A stretch of 64,000 nucleotides of DNA from contig NZ_JAJSEC010000012.1 in NCBI RefSeq assembly GCF_021272185.1, forward strand, positions 42,275 through 106,274, read 5' to 3'. The translations under genes were made by a program, and so were the position numbers. The notes beneath the pieces were generated by a model. It was not told where the DNA came from and made no database searches. It saw nothing but the letters and a program-made list of their open reading frames with translations. Shown one piece after another: positions 63,887 to 64,000 of the stretch. The stretch's first letter is position 1; each line of letters begins with the position of its first letter. The DNA is from Roseivivax sp. GX 12232. GTDB lineage: Bacteria; Pseudomonadota; Alphaproteobacteria; Rhodobacterales; Rhodobacteraceae.

Positions 63887-64000
63887 GTCTCCCGTCTCTC
63901 GTCTCTCGTCTCTCGTCTCTCGTCTCTCGTCTCTCGTCTCTCGTCTCCCGTCTCCCGTCTCCCGTCTCCCGTCTCCCGTCTCCCGTCTCCCGTCTCCCGT
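63887..64000. repeat. Heptanucleotide microsatellite reaching the window end
   Basis: Sixteen or more copies of a seven-base unit run to the last base. The units are GTCTCCC once, then seven GTCTCTC, then GTCTCCC to the end. It starts 40 bases after the crotonase stop and continues beyond the window, so its full length is unknown. Interruption by single T/C changes shows slippage-driven spread. No gene overlaps it within the window. Confidence 0.9.

Noticed and set aside
63887..64000. CRISPR array
   Set aside because: Units are seven bases with no spacers; this is a simple microsatellite.

Overview
The window is chromosomal DNA of a high-GC alphaproteobacterium, most likely a marine-type member of the Rhodobacteraceae/Roseobacter lineage. 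Pointers are the diverging pheA and cycM-type cytochrome genes, a bztABCD glutamate/aspartate-type ABC operon, a small 4.5S-type SRP RNA, a taurine:pyruvate-type aminotransferase, a BCCT osmolyte transporter, and many ATGA/GTGA gene overlaps. It is almost entirely ordinary core genome. I see no transposase, integrase, phage gene or CRISPR array.

Layout. 1-3475: the tail of an unknown gene, SRP RNA, a tyrosine-phosphatase-like gene, pheA and cycM, framed by two copies of a structured intergenic repeat. 3476-9329: a YejABEF-type peptide importer. 9573-10819: two coupled small ORFs facing a LysR regulator. 11096-19065: a SPOR-domain D,D-carboxypeptidase, a HAD phosphatase, ClpS, an RsmC-like methylase, a degenerate SDR, hemF, two rRNA pseudouridine synthases and tadA. 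19149-26455: an XpaC/TelA/SPFH/zinc-ribbon membrane-stress-type cluster with two tiny membrane proteins. 26534-34084: sugar kinase, dtd, a Crp/Fnr regulator, NUDIX, tRNA-Arg, a sensor kinase, a flavoprotein disulfide oxidoreductase and TVP38. 34458-42960: rpmH-rnpA-yidD-ttcA-EAL-yidC-MOSC-engB-argB-sixA. 43015-47480: bztABCD. 47662-50487: ATP12, HAD phosphatase, RluC-type synthase and crcB, linked by four-base overlaps. 50639-54181: multicopper oxidase, aminotransferase and GNAT. 54516-58547: BCCT carrier, HU and AMP nucleosidase. 58891-63846: SDRs, a MarR-GNAT fusion, a DUF2125 protein and an enoyl-CoA-hydratase-like protein. The window ends inside a heptanucleotide microsatellite.

Working together. 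rpmH, rnpA, yidD, yidC and engB form the usual ribosome/membrane-insertion neighbourhood, here interrupted by ttcA and an EAL-domain gene. The TelA cluster is one colinear block whose proteins are mostly membrane-attached (two XpaC-like proteins, a lipoprotein, SPFH-GYF, a cytochrome b561-like protein and a zinc-ribbon protein with a C-terminal anchor), suggesting a membrane-associated complex.

The least explained items are the two-copy palindromic repeat with compensatory base changes, the LysR-facing small ORF pair, the TelA cluster with its microproteins, the SDR lacking its catalytic lysine, and several unannotated palindromes and minisatellites between genes. No clearly novel enzymatic system is visible. 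All calls come from reading the sequence; no database search was run.
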